Under the pieces are notes generated by a model, which did no database searches, was not told where the DNA came from, and saw only the letters and a list, made by a program, of their open reading frames with translations. Source: Methylobacillus sp. MM3 (GTDB lineage: Bacteria; Pseudomonadota; Gammaproteobacteria; Burkholderiales; Methylophilaceae). Taken from it: a stretch of DNA of 64,000 bases. Below, piece after piece: positions 9,001 through 17,197 of this stretch. The translations under genes and the position numbers were made by a program. Positions within the stretch are counted from its first letter, which is position 1. The number at the start of each line of letters is the position of its first letter. The DNA lies in assembly GCF_001645185.1 (NCBI RefSeq), contig NZ_LXTQ01000001.1, forward strand, positions 496,001 to 560,000, written 5' to 3'.

Positions 9001-9419
9001 TTGCCCAGCGTGTTATTGAAATCAACCACAATAAAAGAAGACCCACCTTCGTCACCTGCGCCAGCGCCAGCGGCGGTGGCTTCGGTGACTGCAGTGGGAT
9101 CTTCACCCCGGGCGATCATCTCTTGAATTTGTTCTGCCGTCAGTTCTTCACCCTGCGCAACTGCGTTGGCGGGGTTGAATACGTCAGTGTCGAGTACGAT
9201 TTGGGAAGAGGAAGGAAGGTCGAGGTGCGAGCCGTCAATGAAGTCGATCAGGACCAGCGCGCCTACTGCTGTCATGATGGTTTCGTTGGGATAGACCTTG
9301 TCGCCAGCTTGCAGGATGCGTTCGACGCCGCTGGCATCGACAGCCTTAACCTCACCGACTACGGTTTTGACGGTACCGATGGATTCTACCTTGGTACCTG
9401 CATTCACTTGTTCAGCCAT
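6006..9419 (-). CDS. Compact LapA-like RTX adhesin with N-terminal retention module
   Basis: 1137 residues. The N-terminal ~100 residues form a LapA-type retention module, followed by TAAG at 115-118, the site class cut by LapG (P. fluorescens LapA is cut in TAAG around residue 108). The middle has a Calx-beta-like domain (about 200-335) and VCBS/cadherin-like repeats, two of them identical (about 460-572 and 573-685). The C-terminal third ends with RTX nonapeptides (GGSGSDTIFG, GREGNDILTGG, GGTGDDILTGG, about 990-1030) and a type I secretion signal. No classical signal peptide. It is far shorter than the several-thousand-residue LapA. It is probably exported by the HlyD/TolC system here, held at the surface by the retention module and released by LapG under LapD control. 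Confidence 0.92.
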   Translation of the reverse strand: MAEQVNAGTKVESIGTVKTVVGEVKAVDASGVERILQAGDKVYPNETIMTAVGALVLIDFIDGSHLDLPSSSQIVLDTDVFNPANAVAQGEELTAEQIQEMIARGEDPTAVTEATAAGAGAGDEGGSSFIVVDFNNTLGNVTSGFNTLGIPGPESTTFTELPPVEDETVPVIVPPVVTVEVDVVVELPPGGGNEGGFIPVISGNNAYLPEGTDGDDAFNQVTFILRLDKAFDQDVTVFYEIRPGTATAPNASGADYLPDDGQVLDPVTGILMGFVVIPAGTTEVPVVINVVPDHFDENGNTMAEAESFQIVLTGADNATINPAANTAYGWIVDDDTSPVAVDNAYFVDEDGTLNANVILDDSNGESTGGVDNDQDGDTLTVVSFTWGEGEDEATAVAGGTIILDGIGSLTITSTGALTFIPEANYNGSVPDATYTITDGYNAPSTATIAIGINPLNDAPVDGNETNTTPEDTPLVVNSTNGVLANFSDVDGDTGTVVSFTVAGDATVYLAGQTASMTGVGTLVINANGSYTFTPAVNYNGPVPVATYTVTDGNGGTDTSTLTIDVTPLNDAPVDGNETNTTPEDTPLVVNSTNGVLANFSDVDGDTGTVVSFTVAGDATVYLAGQTASMTGVGTLVINANGSYTFTPAVNYNGPVPVATYTVTDGNGGTDTSTLTIDVTPLNDAPVVDPVKNVFMPDATGQMTGIYSNGYPLALNAPTDVDGDALTITVGTLPAKGTVGYVDGTGFHAVATGTTLTLVQFQSLTYKPDGVATYNSSGQGISGADDGVFTYSVSDGTASVTGTVNLHTLLGTAAHTDTVQIGDGSHPLTSGSNQTVNYIVSSEIASQGDYSQAVLQLTTDFHVRSSKNLTNAVESQVNVTLTVDGHVFTVIQANNGVNDWTQNGTNADAGGYWQDNVSFSNIVTTINGAAVSLATYLTSHPQAAGSAWIVTYDDNTGGNEQARYLKAAFINDIDGSPSVTTTGTEHGDLIYGSTNGDTLGGGSGSDTIFGREGNDILTGGTGDDILTGGAGVDTFIWKANESGTDTITDFAKGTGGDVINLADLLQGEHADANSLGSYLSFNYNNGNTTITIDTNGSTAGGDVQQVVLQGVDLTAGNTLSTTTIINNLLTDGNIKTDV
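7363..8040. repeat. Two tandem 339-bp direct repeats inside the adhesin gene
   Basis: The blocks 7363-7701 and 7702-8040 read as identical over 339 bp, encoding two identical 113-residue VCBS/cadherin-like repeats. A diverged third copy begins at 8041. Identity at silent positions implies a recent duplication or gene conversion. Confidence 0.93.
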
Positions 9420-9526
9420 TTTGTTCCCCTTCCAAATAAGGATTTATTAGGATTACTGATGGGGTTGACTATAGGCGTCCGAAACAAGCATTCCTATCGT
9501 ACCTTGGTACACCTGTACCTTGGTAC
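9386..9526. promoter_or_regulatory. Three copies of a GTACC-TT-GGTAC inverted repeat upstream of and within the adhesin 5' end
   Basis: GTACCTTGGTAC occurs at 9499-9510 and 9515-9526 (16 bp apart), and an 11-of-12 copy lies at 9386-9397, inside the first codons of the adhesin. All lie between the LuxR-type regulator and its downstream neighbour, so they are good candidates for that regulator's operator. Binding is inferred, not shown. Confidence 0.5.
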
Positions 9527-9540
9527 TAGATGAGGCACAG

Positions 9541-10185
9541 CTATGACTGGCTTGTTTTGCTGACAAACAAGGCCAATTGCAGGCGGTCGCGAACATTGAG
9601 CTTTTGAAAAACGGTAGTGAGATGTGCTTTTACGGTTCGGTCCGTAATATTGAGCTTGCGGGCAATGATCTTGTTGCTATCGCCGGCGGCCACCATTTTT
9701 GCTATCTCGCGCTCACGCTGTGTCAGGTTCGATAATACTTCCGACGATGGAGGCTGAACCGCTGGCGGGCTCACTTTTTCACTGCGCTGGCGCAATCGCT
9801 GGAGCAGCTGGGGCAATGCGGCGTTGGATATCCATACGCCCCCCTCTTCCACGATAGCCAATATGCGACGCACTTGTTCTTCATCAAGTAAAGGACTGCA
9901 GCAACCCATTGCCCCGGATGCGAGCGAAGCGAGTTCTTTTTGAGGGGGAAAAAGGCCGACCAATAATACTTTGAAGGCGGGATTCAGCTGTTTCAGGCGT
10001 TTGATGCTCGTCTCGCCTTCATAGCCAGGTGCATTGGCATCGATTACTACCAGGCCTGAACCAGCATCCGAAATGCGCGGCAATACTTCGGTAAAGGTAA
10101 CGAGCCATTCGAGTTCGCCGCGCTCACGCAATGGCGTCTGAAATTGCAAAACTGTCTCGTGATTTCCGCTTACCAGAAAATTCAT
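9541..10185 (-). CDS. LuxR/NarL-type response regulator, probable adhesin regulator
   Basis: A start at the ATG at 10185 (MNFLVSGNHE, with GGGGA upstream) gives 214 aa; an upstream TTG at 10224 would add 13 residues. The N-terminal ~120 residues look like a receiver domain (VVIDANAP holding a possible phospho-Asp, then KVLLVGLF), though the acidic pocket is poorly conserved. The C-terminal ~65 residues are a LuxR helix-turn-helix (LTQREREIAKMVAAGDSNK, then TDRTVKAHLTTVFQKL). It lies directly upstream of the adhesin, with repeated palindromes between them. No histidine kinase gene is adjacent. Family clear; target inferred. Confidence 0.88.
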   Translation of the reverse strand: MNFLVSGNHETVLQFQTPLRERGELEWLVTFTEVLPRISDAGSGLVVIDANAPGYEGETSIKRLKQLNPAFKVLLVGLFPPQKELASLASGAMGCCSPLLDEEQVRRILAIVEEGGVWISNAALPQLLQRLRQRSEKVSPPAVQPPSSEVLSNLTQREREIAKMVAAGDSNKIIARKLNITDRTVKAHLTTVFQKLNVRDRLQLALFVSKTSQS

Positions 10186-10276
10186 TGTTTCCCCGAGCTG
10201 ACGACTTGCAAGCAAGCTTCTCAATATGCTCGCGCTATCATTATAATGAGGTTTATTCTTGTCGAGGGCAGCCGCA

Positions 10277-10624
10277 ATGCCGTATGTTCAGAGAAATGCT
10301 TCCGGTCATATCAGTGCCATTTTTCAGAATCCGGAGGCCAACGCAGAGGAGTTCCTGCCGAGCGACCATCCTGATATCCAATTTTTTCTTGGGGGCATTG
10401 TGCCACAAAAAAGAAAAAATACAGCGACCTCAGAACTATCCGAAACCGATCTAAGTCTGATTCGGGTAATCGAGGACATTGTGGATACGCTGATCGACAA
10501 GAACGTGCTGATGTTCACCGACCTGCCTTTGCATGCGCGTGAAAAAATCCTGCAACGCAAGAATACGCGTAAGAAAATCTCCACGCCGCTGGATATCATT
10601 GAAGACGACGACAAGATTTTCTAG
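10277..10624 (+). CDS. Conserved small protein of the type often labelled 'tryptophan synthase subunit beta like'
   Basis: 115 residues from ATG 10277 (GAGGG upstream); an alternative start at 10259 adds six. It begins MPYVQRNASGHISAIFQNPE, then ADHP-like SDHPDIQFFL, and ends with a conserved helical part (SLIRVIEDIVDTLIDK, LMFTDLP, AREKILQRK). From memory this family is common in beta- and gammaproteobacteria and carries a misleading tryptophan-synthase label; it has no PLP-enzyme features. Function unknown. It is transcribed divergently from the LuxR-type regulator. Confidence 0.8.
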   Translation: MPYVQRNASGHISAIFQNPEANAEEFLPSDHPDIQFFLGGIVPQKRKNTATSELSETDLSLIRVIEDIVDTLIDKNVLMFTDLPLHAREKILQRKNTRKKISTPLDIIEDDDKIF

Positions 10625-10633
10625 AAGACTGCT

Positions 10634-10660
10634 CCCTGAGCTTCAGGGTTGAATCACCCT
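10634..10660 (+). terminator. Possible weak terminator after the small conserved gene
   Basis: A short hairpin CCCTGA-GCT-TCAGGG lies 10 bp past the stop and is followed by a mixed stretch with CCCTTTTCC. The stem is only 6 bp and there is no long T run. Confidence 0.3.
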
Positions 10661-10782
10661 TTTCCTGCCACTGCCCATCACAGAATTCCGGGGATGCAGC
10701 CCTCGCCTGCCGGCGAGGGAATCGGAAGAGCAACCTACTACTGAGCCCATATGGCTCTTCGCCCTCACAACGCAACGGAAGC

Positions 10783-12348
10783 TTATTGTTTTTGTTTGAT
10801 GGCAAGCACAGCCTGGTTGCGCAGTGTGCGTAGCAGGCTGAGCTGGCGTTGAGAAACTTGCAGGCTGTTGGCCGCTTCCATGTCGGCATAGAACAAGCCG
10901 ATCGCCTTGCCGTTGATCATCACCGGTAGCAGCAGAAAACATTGCGCCGGAACTGCACCTCGGTACCAGGCCGGAATCTTGGAGGTGATATTGTCTGCGG
11001 CAACATCCTCGATCACGATGTCCACGCCTTTTTCCATCGAAACATGAAAAACGTCTGGCTCGAATGAAATGGGAAATTGCAACTTCGGCAACAAGCGGTC
11101 GATCTCGGCACCAAAGCCGAAACGCGCGCGCATCGTATTGGTTTTCCCGTCGCGCACGAAGATCAGCACACGATTGAAACGCATACCGCGGTACATGGTT
11201 TCAAGTACCATTTGCAGGATATCGTTCAAATTGAATTCAACCACCAGCGTGTTAGTGACATCCTGAATCCCGGCAGACAGGATGGCTTCCGGATCCATCC
11301 TGGCGGATTCGGTATCGCTTGCAGCCTCTACTGCCGTGTCCAGCGGGGTAATGCCCAGCATGCCGTCGTCCTTTGTTGAGGGGGCGGCGTCCTCAACATG
11401 CCCGTTCCATTGCGAAATGGTTTTGAGCAATGGGCTATGAGCCGTCGGCAGGTTGAGAATTCCGGCGCGCACCGATATTTCTTCCAGACCTTCATTCAGA
11501 GCCTTGCTCAGTTGTTTCTCGTCGATGGCAACAGCAGTTGAATAGCGTGTAATCAGCTGCTTGAGCGCCTTGTCTTTATCCGTTGTGGAAGACGTGGCCG
11601 CAATTTTGCACAACTCATTGGCGAGATTGCTGGTGACATTAAGGCTATCCAGTTCACTGTATGGCTTTTTGATGCGTTCGTTCGCCAGACTTTGCATGCC
11701 GACCAGCAGCCGATCCGGGAAATTCCAGCTCTTGGCGATTTCCTGCCCCAAGTCATTAAACGAGATGCCTAATACCTGGTGTGCCGCTTTGTTCTCATTG
11801 AGATCTTGCGAGACGAGTTGCGCGATCTCCTGACACTCTTCATAAAAGTAAAAGGTAGCCAAAAGCTTCCCCAGGTTCTGAAACATCGCGCATATCATTG
11901 CCTCCTCCGAATCGCGCACATTGCGTCCGGCAGAGAGTTTGGATGCGACCAGCCCGGCAAAAAAAGACGCGATGACTTCGTCCTTGAGCGATGCCGCCTG
12001 CGATTTGTTCTGAAGGAATTCGAGCAGGATCAATGTCATCGCCACATTGCGCACAGTCTCGAAGCCGAGAATCACCACCGCCTTCGAAATCGTATTGATC
12101 TTGCCGCCGAATTGTCCGTACGAAACGGTATTGACCAGCTTGAGCAGACGGTTAGTCAACGCCACATCCTGAAGGATGGTTTTGGTCAGGCGACTTGTAC
12201 TTTCTGATTCCGAAGCAACAATCTTGTTGATTTCGCTGATCGTACTTGAAAGAGCGGGGAATTCATTGTCACTGCCGCCGTGTAAAAGAAATTGCAGCGC
12301 GCTTTTTTCGGAGGCGGCCCGGGATGTTTGTGCGGATGTCGTATTCAT
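10783..12348 (-). CDS. HDOD domain protein with C-terminal GAF domain
   Basis: 521 residues. An HDOD domain (about 18-220) is recognisable by FPALSSTISEINKIV, SLTNRLLKLVN-like TNRLLKLVNTVSYG and ILGFETVRNVAM. After a linker (about 310-350), a GAF-like domain (about 360-515) reads DILQMVLETMYRGMRFNR, VLIFVRDG and LLPVMINGKAIGLFYAD. HDOD proteins are catalytically inert HD relatives in signalling output; GAF domains bind small ligands. The ATG overlaps the end of the upstream peroxiredoxin gene (4 bp), so the two are probably co-transcribed. The specific role is unknown. Confidence 0.85.
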   Translation of the reverse strand: MNTTSAQTSRAASEKSALQFLLHGGSDNEFPALSSTISEINKIVASESESTSRLTKTILQDVALTNRLLKLVNTVSYGQFGGKINTISKAVVILGFETVRNVAMTLILLEFLQNKSQAASLKDEVIASFFAGLVASKLSAGRNVRDSEEAMICAMFQNLGKLLATFYFYEECQEIAQLVSQDLNENKAAHQVLGISFNDLGQEIAKSWNFPDRLLVGMQSLANERIKKPYSELDSLNVTSNLANELCKIAATSSTTDKDKALKQLITRYSTAVAIDEKQLSKALNEGLEEISVRAGILNLPTAHSPLLKTISQWNGHVEDAAPSTKDDGMLGITPLDTAVEAASDTESARMDPEAILSAGIQDVTNTLVVEFNLNDILQMVLETMYRGMRFNRVLIFVRDGKTNTMRARFGFGAEIDRLLPKLQFPISFEPDVFHVSMEKGVDIVIEDVAADNITSKIPAWYRGAVPAQCFLLLPVMINGKAIGLFYADMEAANSLQVSQRQLSLLRTLRNQAVLAIKQKQ

Positions 12349-12881
12349 GGCTGCCTGGTTAATTGCTTCAGGTCGTCGATAATCTCCTGCGAGTGACGCG
12401 AAGTATCGACGCTAAGGTAGGTTTTTGCGATATTGCCGTGCGGGTCGATAAGAAAGGTATAGCGTTTGGCAAACTTGATCAGGCCGAGGTTGGTAAGTGC
12501 ACCGTAACGTTCCGCCAGTTTTCCATCGCTATCGACTAGCAATGGAAAGGGAAGGTGATATTTTTTCGCGAATTTGGCGTGCGAGTCGGTGTCGTCCACG
12601 CTGGCGCCTAGGACCTTGGCACCCAGTTTCTCTAATTGGAACAGATCATCGCGGAAACTGCATGCCTCTTTGGTGCAGCCGGGCGTGTCATTCTTGGGAT
12701 AAAAATAGAGCACAACCCATTTTCCGGAATAGTCTTCCAGCTTGTGCAGTTTTCCGTTCTGATCGGGCAGGCTGAAGGGCGGTGCGGGCTGACCGACCTT
12801 GGGAAGTTCACCGGCAAGGGCGCCGCCGAGCGAAATCAGGCAGGCGAATGTGCTGGCAACAAGCAATTTCAAGCTTTTCAT
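12345..12881 (-). CDS. Exported thioredoxin-dependent peroxiredoxin (BCP/PrxQ type)
   Basis: 178 residues from ATG 12881 (GGAGG upstream). A signal peptide (MKSLKLLVASTFACLISLGG, cleavage near ALA|GEL) precedes an AhpC-TSA domain with the peroxidatic motif PKNDTPGCTKEACSF. The Cys-x4-Cys pair is typical of atypical 2-Cys BCP/PrxQ enzymes, which reduce H2O2 and organic peroxides. Most BCP proteins are cytoplasmic, so the signal peptide suggests a periplasmic peroxidase. Translationally coupled to the HDOD gene by a 4-bp overlap. Confidence 0.9.
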   Translation of the reverse strand: MKSLKLLVASTFACLISLGGALAGELPKVGQPAPPFSLPDQNGKLHKLEDYSGKWVVLYFYPKNDTPGCTKEACSFRDDLFQLEKLGAKVLGASVDDTDSHAKFAKKYHLPFPLLVDSDGKLAERYGALTNLGLIKFAKRYTFLIDPHGNIAKTYLSVDTSRHSQEIIDDLKQLTRQP

Positions 12882-12941
12882 GGGAGGCCTCCGTCGCCGC
12901 ATTTCTTCAATAGTCCCATTTTAAGCTAAAATTACGGTCAC

Positions 12942-13017
12942 GCCCCCGTAGCTCAGTGGATAGAGCATCCCCCTCCTAAGGGGAGGGTCACACGTTCGAT
13001 TCGTGTCGGGGGCGCCA
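12942..13017 (+). tRNA. tRNA-Arg (anticodon CCT)
   Basis: 76-nt cloverleaf with acceptor GCCCCCG/CGGGGGC, anticodon stem TCCCC/GGGGA around the loop CTCCTAA (anticodon CCT, reads AGG), T-loop GTTCGATTC and encoded CCA at 13015-13017. Confidence 0.96.
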
Positions 13018-13027
13018 GTCTCGGTAA

Positions 13028-13459
13028 TTAAACTTGTGCTTCAGTATCGCCAGCTTCTGTTGCTCCGACATCTACGATAGCTGGATCCGTTGCATTCTCA
13101 CTACTTTCTTCGGCGCCAGGGGCGATGACTTCGGGCTCAGTGTCGGCGGGGTCGCCAGAAGTTCTGGCAAGCAGGTTGCCCTGGAGCACTTCCAGCGCAT
13201 GTTGCAACCCCGTCGCATCCGGATTTTTTGTTGCATTCGACTGCAGGCGCTCAATGGCGCGTTCCAGTCCGGTGGCATGTCCGGCATTTTGCGCGGAGCT
13301 ATCCGAGGCTTGCGGCAAATTCTCGCCGCTGGGAGTGACTTTTTTGCCGTTGTCGGCGGCAGTAGCATCCGTGGACAAGGAAAATTCTTTCCTGACTTCC
13401 TGCGCGCGTGCTGCCATATGCTGCAATCCCAAGGCGCTGGGCCCGCGATTGATATTCAT
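13028..13459 (-). CDS. Uncharacterised Ala/Glu-rich protein
   Basis: 143 residues from ATG 13459 (AGGAGA 8 nt upstream); a start at 13501 is less likely. No domain recognised. The N-terminus (MNINRGPSALGLQHMAARAQ) is followed by a disordered Ser/Ala stretch, then two related helices containing ATGLERAIERLQ and ATGLQHALEVLQ, and an acidic low-complexity tail. No signal peptide or membrane segment. It ends 11 bp from the tRNA-Arg 3' end on the opposite strand. Probably a real gene, given its ribosome site and codon usage like its neighbours. Confidence 0.65.
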   Translation of the reverse strand: MNINRGPSALGLQHMAARAQEVRKEFSLSTDATAADNGKKVTPSGENLPQASDSSAQNAGHATGLERAIERLQSNATKNPDATGLQHALEVLQGNLLARTSGDPADTEPEVIAPGAEESSENATDPAIVDVGATEAGDTEAQV

Positions 13460-13603
13460 GATGCGTTCTCCTGATGAATGAAAGCATATCAATGACAGCA
13501 CATACTATGCCAATCGGCAACGCGGCCATTCAGCAAGGGGAGCCGAGGTCACGAACACGCACTTCGGAGTGATGGCGCCACGCAATGCATCGTGCGGATA
13601 TTG

Positions 13604-14491
13604 CTACATATCCATCATGCAAAGCCGCAAAGCCTGCTGCCAGTCCGGGGCTGCGATACCGTAATCTGCCGCCAGCTTATGGCAATCCAGCCGCGAATTC
13701 GCGGGCCGTTTGGCTGGCAAGGGATATTCGGCAGTGGGAATGGGGTCGATAGCCTGCACAGCCAGTTCGACTGCCGGATAAAGCAAACGATGCTGTTCGA
13801 TAATTGCACTGGCGAAACCATGCCAACTGGTGGCGCTGGCACAAGCAAGGTGATACGTGCCGGATTGGAATGCCTGGACGGCCCGCTTATCCATCGCCTG
13901 TCGCGCAACATGCGCGGTCGCATCGGCGATCCACCGCGACCAGGTCGGCGCACCTGTCTGATCGGCCACAATGCGCAAATGCTCGCGCTCCTGCGCCAGC
14001 CGAAGTACCGTACGCATAAAATTATGTCCACGCGCACCGTATACCCAGCTGGTACGTAATATCAAATGATCGCAGCCGGCGCCGGCGACAGCCTTCTCCC
14101 CGGCCAGTTTGCTGCGTCCGTAAGCGCTTTGCGGATTGGTGGGATCGGTTTCGACATACGCCTGATTGGATTGCCCATCAAAAACATAATCAGTCGAATA
14201 ATGGATCAGCAAGGCCTTGCCATGCCGAGCTTCCTCGGCGAGGATTCCGGGCGCAATGGCATTGATAGCCATCGCCGCAGCCTCATCGGTTTCCGCTTTG
14301 TCCACCGCGGTGTAAGCGGCAGCATTGACGATCAGGTCCGGCTCGCTGGCCCGCACGGCTTGGCGCAAGGCATCAGGGCTCGCGAGATCGGCACCCTGCC
14401 GCCCCAGCGCCATCACCTTTCCCAGGGGTAGCAGCGAGCGCGCAAGCTCCCATCCGACCTGGCCCTGATTCCCCAATACCAGGATGTTCAT
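13604..14491 (-). CDS. rmlD: dTDP-4-dehydrorhamnose reductase
   Basis: 295 residues, last enzyme of dTDP-L-rhamnose synthesis: NADPH-dependent reduction of dTDP-4-keto-L-rhamnose. Rossmann motif GNQGQVGWEL at the N-terminus, NAAAYTAVDKAE, and the SDR catalytic motif as YGRSKLAGEKAV (Tyr-x3-Lys) after STDYVFDG. Length is normal. It overlaps rmlC by 4 bp and is the last gene of rmlBACD. The product feeds LPS or exopolysaccharide. Confidence 0.96.
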   Translation of the reverse strand: MNILVLGNQGQVGWELARSLLPLGKVMALGRQGADLASPDALRQAVRASEPDLIVNAAAYTAVDKAETDEAAAMAINAIAPGILAEEARHGKALLIHYSTDYVFDGQSNQAYVETDPTNPQSAYGRSKLAGEKAVAGAGCDHLILRTSWVYGARGHNFMRTVLRLAQEREHLRIVADQTGAPTWSRWIADATAHVARQAMDKRAVQAFQSGTYHLACASATSWHGFASAIIEQHRLLYPAVELAVQAIDPIPTAEYPLPAKRPANSRLDCHKLAADYGIAAPDWQQALRLCMMDM

Positions 14492-15036
14492 TCGAACACT
14501 TCAGCGTCGCCAAACGCCATTCCTTGCATATCCTTGGCGGAGAGCTGGGGCTGATCGGCAAGCGGCCATTCAATGCCGATGGTGGGGTCGTCCCAGCGAA
14601 TGCAGCGTTCGTGCTCGGGAGCGTAATAATCAGTAGTCTTATAGAGAAATTCGGCATGATTCGAGAGCACGACGAATCCATGTGCAAACCCTTCCGGCAC
14701 CCACATCATGCGTCTATTTTCCTCCGACAGGTATTCGCCGACCCAGTGGCCGAATGTTGGCGAATTCCTGCGCAGATCCACCGCGACATCGAATACCTCC
14801 CCTACCACGACACGCACCAGCTTCCCTTGCGGCTGGCGAATCTGGTAATGCAGTCCGCGCAGCACTCCGCGAGCTGAGCGCGAATGATTATCCTGCACAA
14901 AATCGAGGTCCAGTCCCGTGGCGTCAGAAAAAACGCGACGGTTATAGCTTTCAAAGAAAAAACCACGTGCATCGCCGAACACCTTGGGTTCCAGCACCAG
15001 CACGTCCGGGATGGACGTAGGAATTGCTTTCATCAA
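14488..15036 (-). CDS. rmlC: dTDP-4-dehydrorhamnose 3,5-epimerase
   Basis: 182 residues of the normal cupin-fold RmlC length. Signatures seen: [37 protein letters not shown] (the catalytic His lies in GLHYQ) and [12 protein letters not shown]. It converts dTDP-4-keto-6-deoxyglucose to dTDP-4-keto-L-rhamnose. It overlaps both rmlA and rmlD by 4 bp, indicating translational coupling. A second ATG directly follows the first, so 15033 is an equal start. Confidence 0.96.
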   Translation of the reverse strand: MMKAIPTSIPDVLVLEPKVFGDARGFFFESYNRRVFSDATGLDLDFVQDNHSRSARGVLRGLHYQIRQPQGKLVRVVVGEVFDVAVDLRRNSPTFGHWVGEYLSEENRRMMWVPEGFAHGFVVLSNHAEFLYKTTDYYAPEHERCIRWDDPTIGIEWPLADQPQLSAKDMQGMAFGDAEVFE

Positions 15037-15908
15037 AACACTCTTTCCGTGAGAACGCGCTGCAAATACTGTCCATAACCGCTTTTCAACAATGGCGCTG
15101 CAAGGCTTTCCAGTTGCGCGGCGTCGATATAGCCCATGCGGTAAGCGACCTCCTCCGGGCAGGCGATCTTCAAACCCTGGCGCTTCTCCAGCGTCTGCAC
15201 GAACAGCGAAGCCTCTATCAGGGAATCATGCGTACCGGTATCCAGCCAGGCATGGCCGCGCCCCATGACCTGCACATCCAGCTGATTCTGTTCGAGATAG
15301 CGGCGATTGACGTCAGTAATCTCAAGCTCGCCACGTGGCGAAGGCTTTAGCGATTTGGCAATGTCGACCACCTGATCGTCGTAAAAATAGAGGCCTGTCA
15401 CCGCATAGCGGCTCTTGGGTTTTAGCGGCTTCTCTTCCAGGCTAACGGCGCGCCCTCGTGTGTCGAATTCGACCACACCATAACGCTCGGGATCATTTAC
15501 CGGATAGGCGAATACCGTCGCGCCGCTTGTCCTTTTGGCTGCAGCCTGAAGATCGTCGGCCAACTCGTGACCATGGAAAATATTATCCCCGAGCACCAGT
15601 GCGCCAGGCTCTCCGCCGAGAAAATCCTCGCCGATCAGGAACGCCTGTGCCAAGCCATCCGGTGAGGACTGAATCTCATAGCGAATGGAAATGCCCCATC
15701 GACTGCCGTCACCCAGCAACTGTTCGAAACGCGGCGTGTCAGCTGGAGTGGATATCAGCAGGATGTCGCGTATACCGGCCAGCATCAGCGTGGTGAGCGG
15801 ATGGTAGACCATGGGCTTGTCGTACACTGGCAACAACTGTTTGGAAACCGCGAGAGTAGCCGGATGAAGGCGTGTGCCGGAGCCTCCGGCGAGAACGATT
15901 CCTTTCAA
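15033..15908 (-). CDS. rmlA: Glucose-1-phosphate thymidylyltransferase
   Basis: 291 residues if translation starts at TTG 15908. The nucleotide-binding motif [14 protein letters not shown] follows almost at once, as in other RmlA proteins. A start at 15980 would add 24 unlikely residues reading back into rmlB. The TTG overlaps the rmlB stop (TTGA), a coupling arrangement. Other motifs: [26 protein letters not shown] and [18 protein letters not shown]. It makes dTDP-glucose from dTTP and glucose-1-phosphate, the first committed step to dTDP-rhamnose. Confidence 0.95.
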   Translation of the reverse strand: MKGIVLAGGSGTRLHPATLAVSKQLLPVYDKPMVYHPLTTLMLAGIRDILLISTPADTPRFEQLLGDGSRWGISIRYEIQSSPDGLAQAFLIGEDFLGGEPGALVLGDNIFHGHELADDLQAAAKRTSGATVFAYPVNDPERYGVVEFDTRGRAVSLEEKPLKPKSRYAVTGLYFYDDQVVDIAKSLKPSPRGELEITDVNRRYLEQNQLDVQVMGRGHAWLDTGTHDSLIEASLFVQTLEKRQGLKIACPEEVAYRMGYIDAAQLESLAAPLLKSGYGQYLQRVLTERVF

Positions 15909-16972
15909 GATGCTGCCCTTTCTATGTAGTTGCGTTCTACCCAGTGCTGGTATTCCCCGGAAATCACATGCTGCACCCATGGCTGGTTATCCAGGTACCA
16001 CTGCACCGTCTTGCGTATACCGGTTGCAAAGGTTTCCGCCGGGCGCCAGCCGAGTTCGCGCTCGATCTTGCGCGCATCGATGGCATAGCGGCGATCATGG
16101 CCGGGCCGGTCCTTGACATACGTGATCAGGCGACGGCAAGAGCCGTGCGCATTGGGGGCCAGCTCATCGAGCAGGTCACACAATGTATGAACAATCTCCA
16201 GATTGGTCATTTCGTTCCAGCCGCCTATGTTGTAGGTTTCGCCCGGTGTGCCGCGTGCCAGTACTTCGCGGATGGCGGCGCAGTGGTCGGCGACGTACAG
16301 CCAGTCGCGCACGTTCTGACCATCGCCATAGATTGGCAAGGGTTTGCCGGCGAGCGCATTGGCAATCATCAGCGGAATCAGCTTTTCCGGGAACTGGTAA
16401 GGGCCGTAATTGTTGGAACAATTGGTGGTCAGTACCGGGAGGCCATAGGTGTGGTGCCATGCGCGCACCAGGTGGTCGCTGGCGGCCTTGCTGGCGGAGT
16501 ATGGGCTGTTGGGTTCGTAGGTCTTGGTTTCGGTAAAGGGAGGATCGTTGGGGCCGAGCGAGCCGTAGACCTCGTCGGTGGAAACATGCAGAAAATGGAA
16601 ACCGGCCCGGGCTTCATCTTGCAAGGTATTCCAGTAATCGCGCGCCGCCTCCAGCAGCGTAAATGTACCTTCGACGTTGGTGCGCACAAAGTCGGCCGGA
16701 CCGTGGATGGAGCGATCTACATGGCTCTCGGCGGCAAAATGGATAATCGCGCGGGGTTTGTGTTCCGTCAGCAGGCGGTCTATCAATGCCCGGTCGCAGA
16801 TATCGCCGTGGGCGAAAACATGGCGCTCATCGTGAGCAATTGAGACGAGGTTTTCGAGATTTCCGGCGTAGGTCAATTTATCGAGATTGATGACGGGTTC
16901 GCCGGTCGCAGCCAGCCAGTCCAGTACAAAATTGGCGCCAATGAAACCGGCGCCACCAGTAACGAGGATCAT
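15905..16972 (-). CDS. rmlB: dTDP-glucose 4,6-dehydratase
   Basis: 355 residues from ATG 16972 ([15 protein letters not shown] directly at the N-terminus, purine-rich AAGG upstream). An upstream start at 17074 would run through the tRNA terminator hairpin and is rejected. NAD-binding [29 protein letters not shown] and the catalytic [12 protein letters not shown] (Tyr-x3-Lys) are all present. First gene of the rmlBACD operon. Confidence 0.96.
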   Translation of the reverse strand: MILVTGGAGFIGANFVLDWLAATGEPVINLDKLTYAGNLENLVSIAHDERHVFAHGDICDRALIDRLLTEHKPRAIIHFAAESHVDRSIHGPADFVRTNVEGTFTLLEAARDYWNTLQDEARAGFHFLHVSTDEVYGSLGPNDPPFTETKTYEPNSPYSASKAASDHLVRAWHHTYGLPVLTTNCSNNYGPYQFPEKLIPLMIANALAGKPLPIYGDGQNVRDWLYVADHCAAIREVLARGTPGETYNIGGWNEMTNLEIVHTLCDLLDELAPNAHGSCRRLITYVKDRPGHDRRYAIDARKIERELGWRPAETFATGIRKTVQWYLDNQPWVQHVISGEYQHWVERNYIERAAS

Positions 16973-17052
16973 CCCTTGCCTTTCAATATATCCAAAGGTA
17001 GGGATTATAACGGGTGAAAGTATTTTGGATGGAGCCGAACTTGGCTTTGAAT

Positions 17053-17088
17053 AAAAAAGGGAAAGCATGTGCATGCTTTCCCTTTTTT
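17053..17088 (-). terminator. Terminator of the tRNA cluster
   Basis: A near-perfect stem (AAAAAAGGGAAAGCATG / CATGCTTTCCCTTTTTT, 17 bp, TG loop) lies 5 bp past the 3' end of the last tRNA-Gly on the minus strand. Confidence 0.93.
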
Positions 17089-17093
17089 AAATC

Positions 17094-17169
17094 TGGAGCG
17101 GGAAACGAGTCTCGAACTCGCGACCTCAACCTTGGCAAGGTTGCGCTCTACCAACTGAGCTATTCCCGC
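17094..17169 (-). tRNA. tRNA-Gly (anticodon GCC), copy 1
   Basis: 76-nt cloverleaf: acceptor GCGGGAA/TTCCCGC, anticodon arm CAACC-TTGCCAA-GGTTG, T-loop GTTCGAGAC, encoded CCA. Reads as identical to the copy at 17476-17551, including the start of the 3' flank. Confidence 0.96.
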
Positions 17170-17197
17170 ATTGTCGTGCGCTGCACGTAAACCGTTT

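Noticed and set aside
15909-15980. N-terminal extension of rmlA to 15980
   Set aside because: It would add residues before the conserved [11 protein letters not shown] motif and read back into rmlB; TTG at 15908 fits family length.
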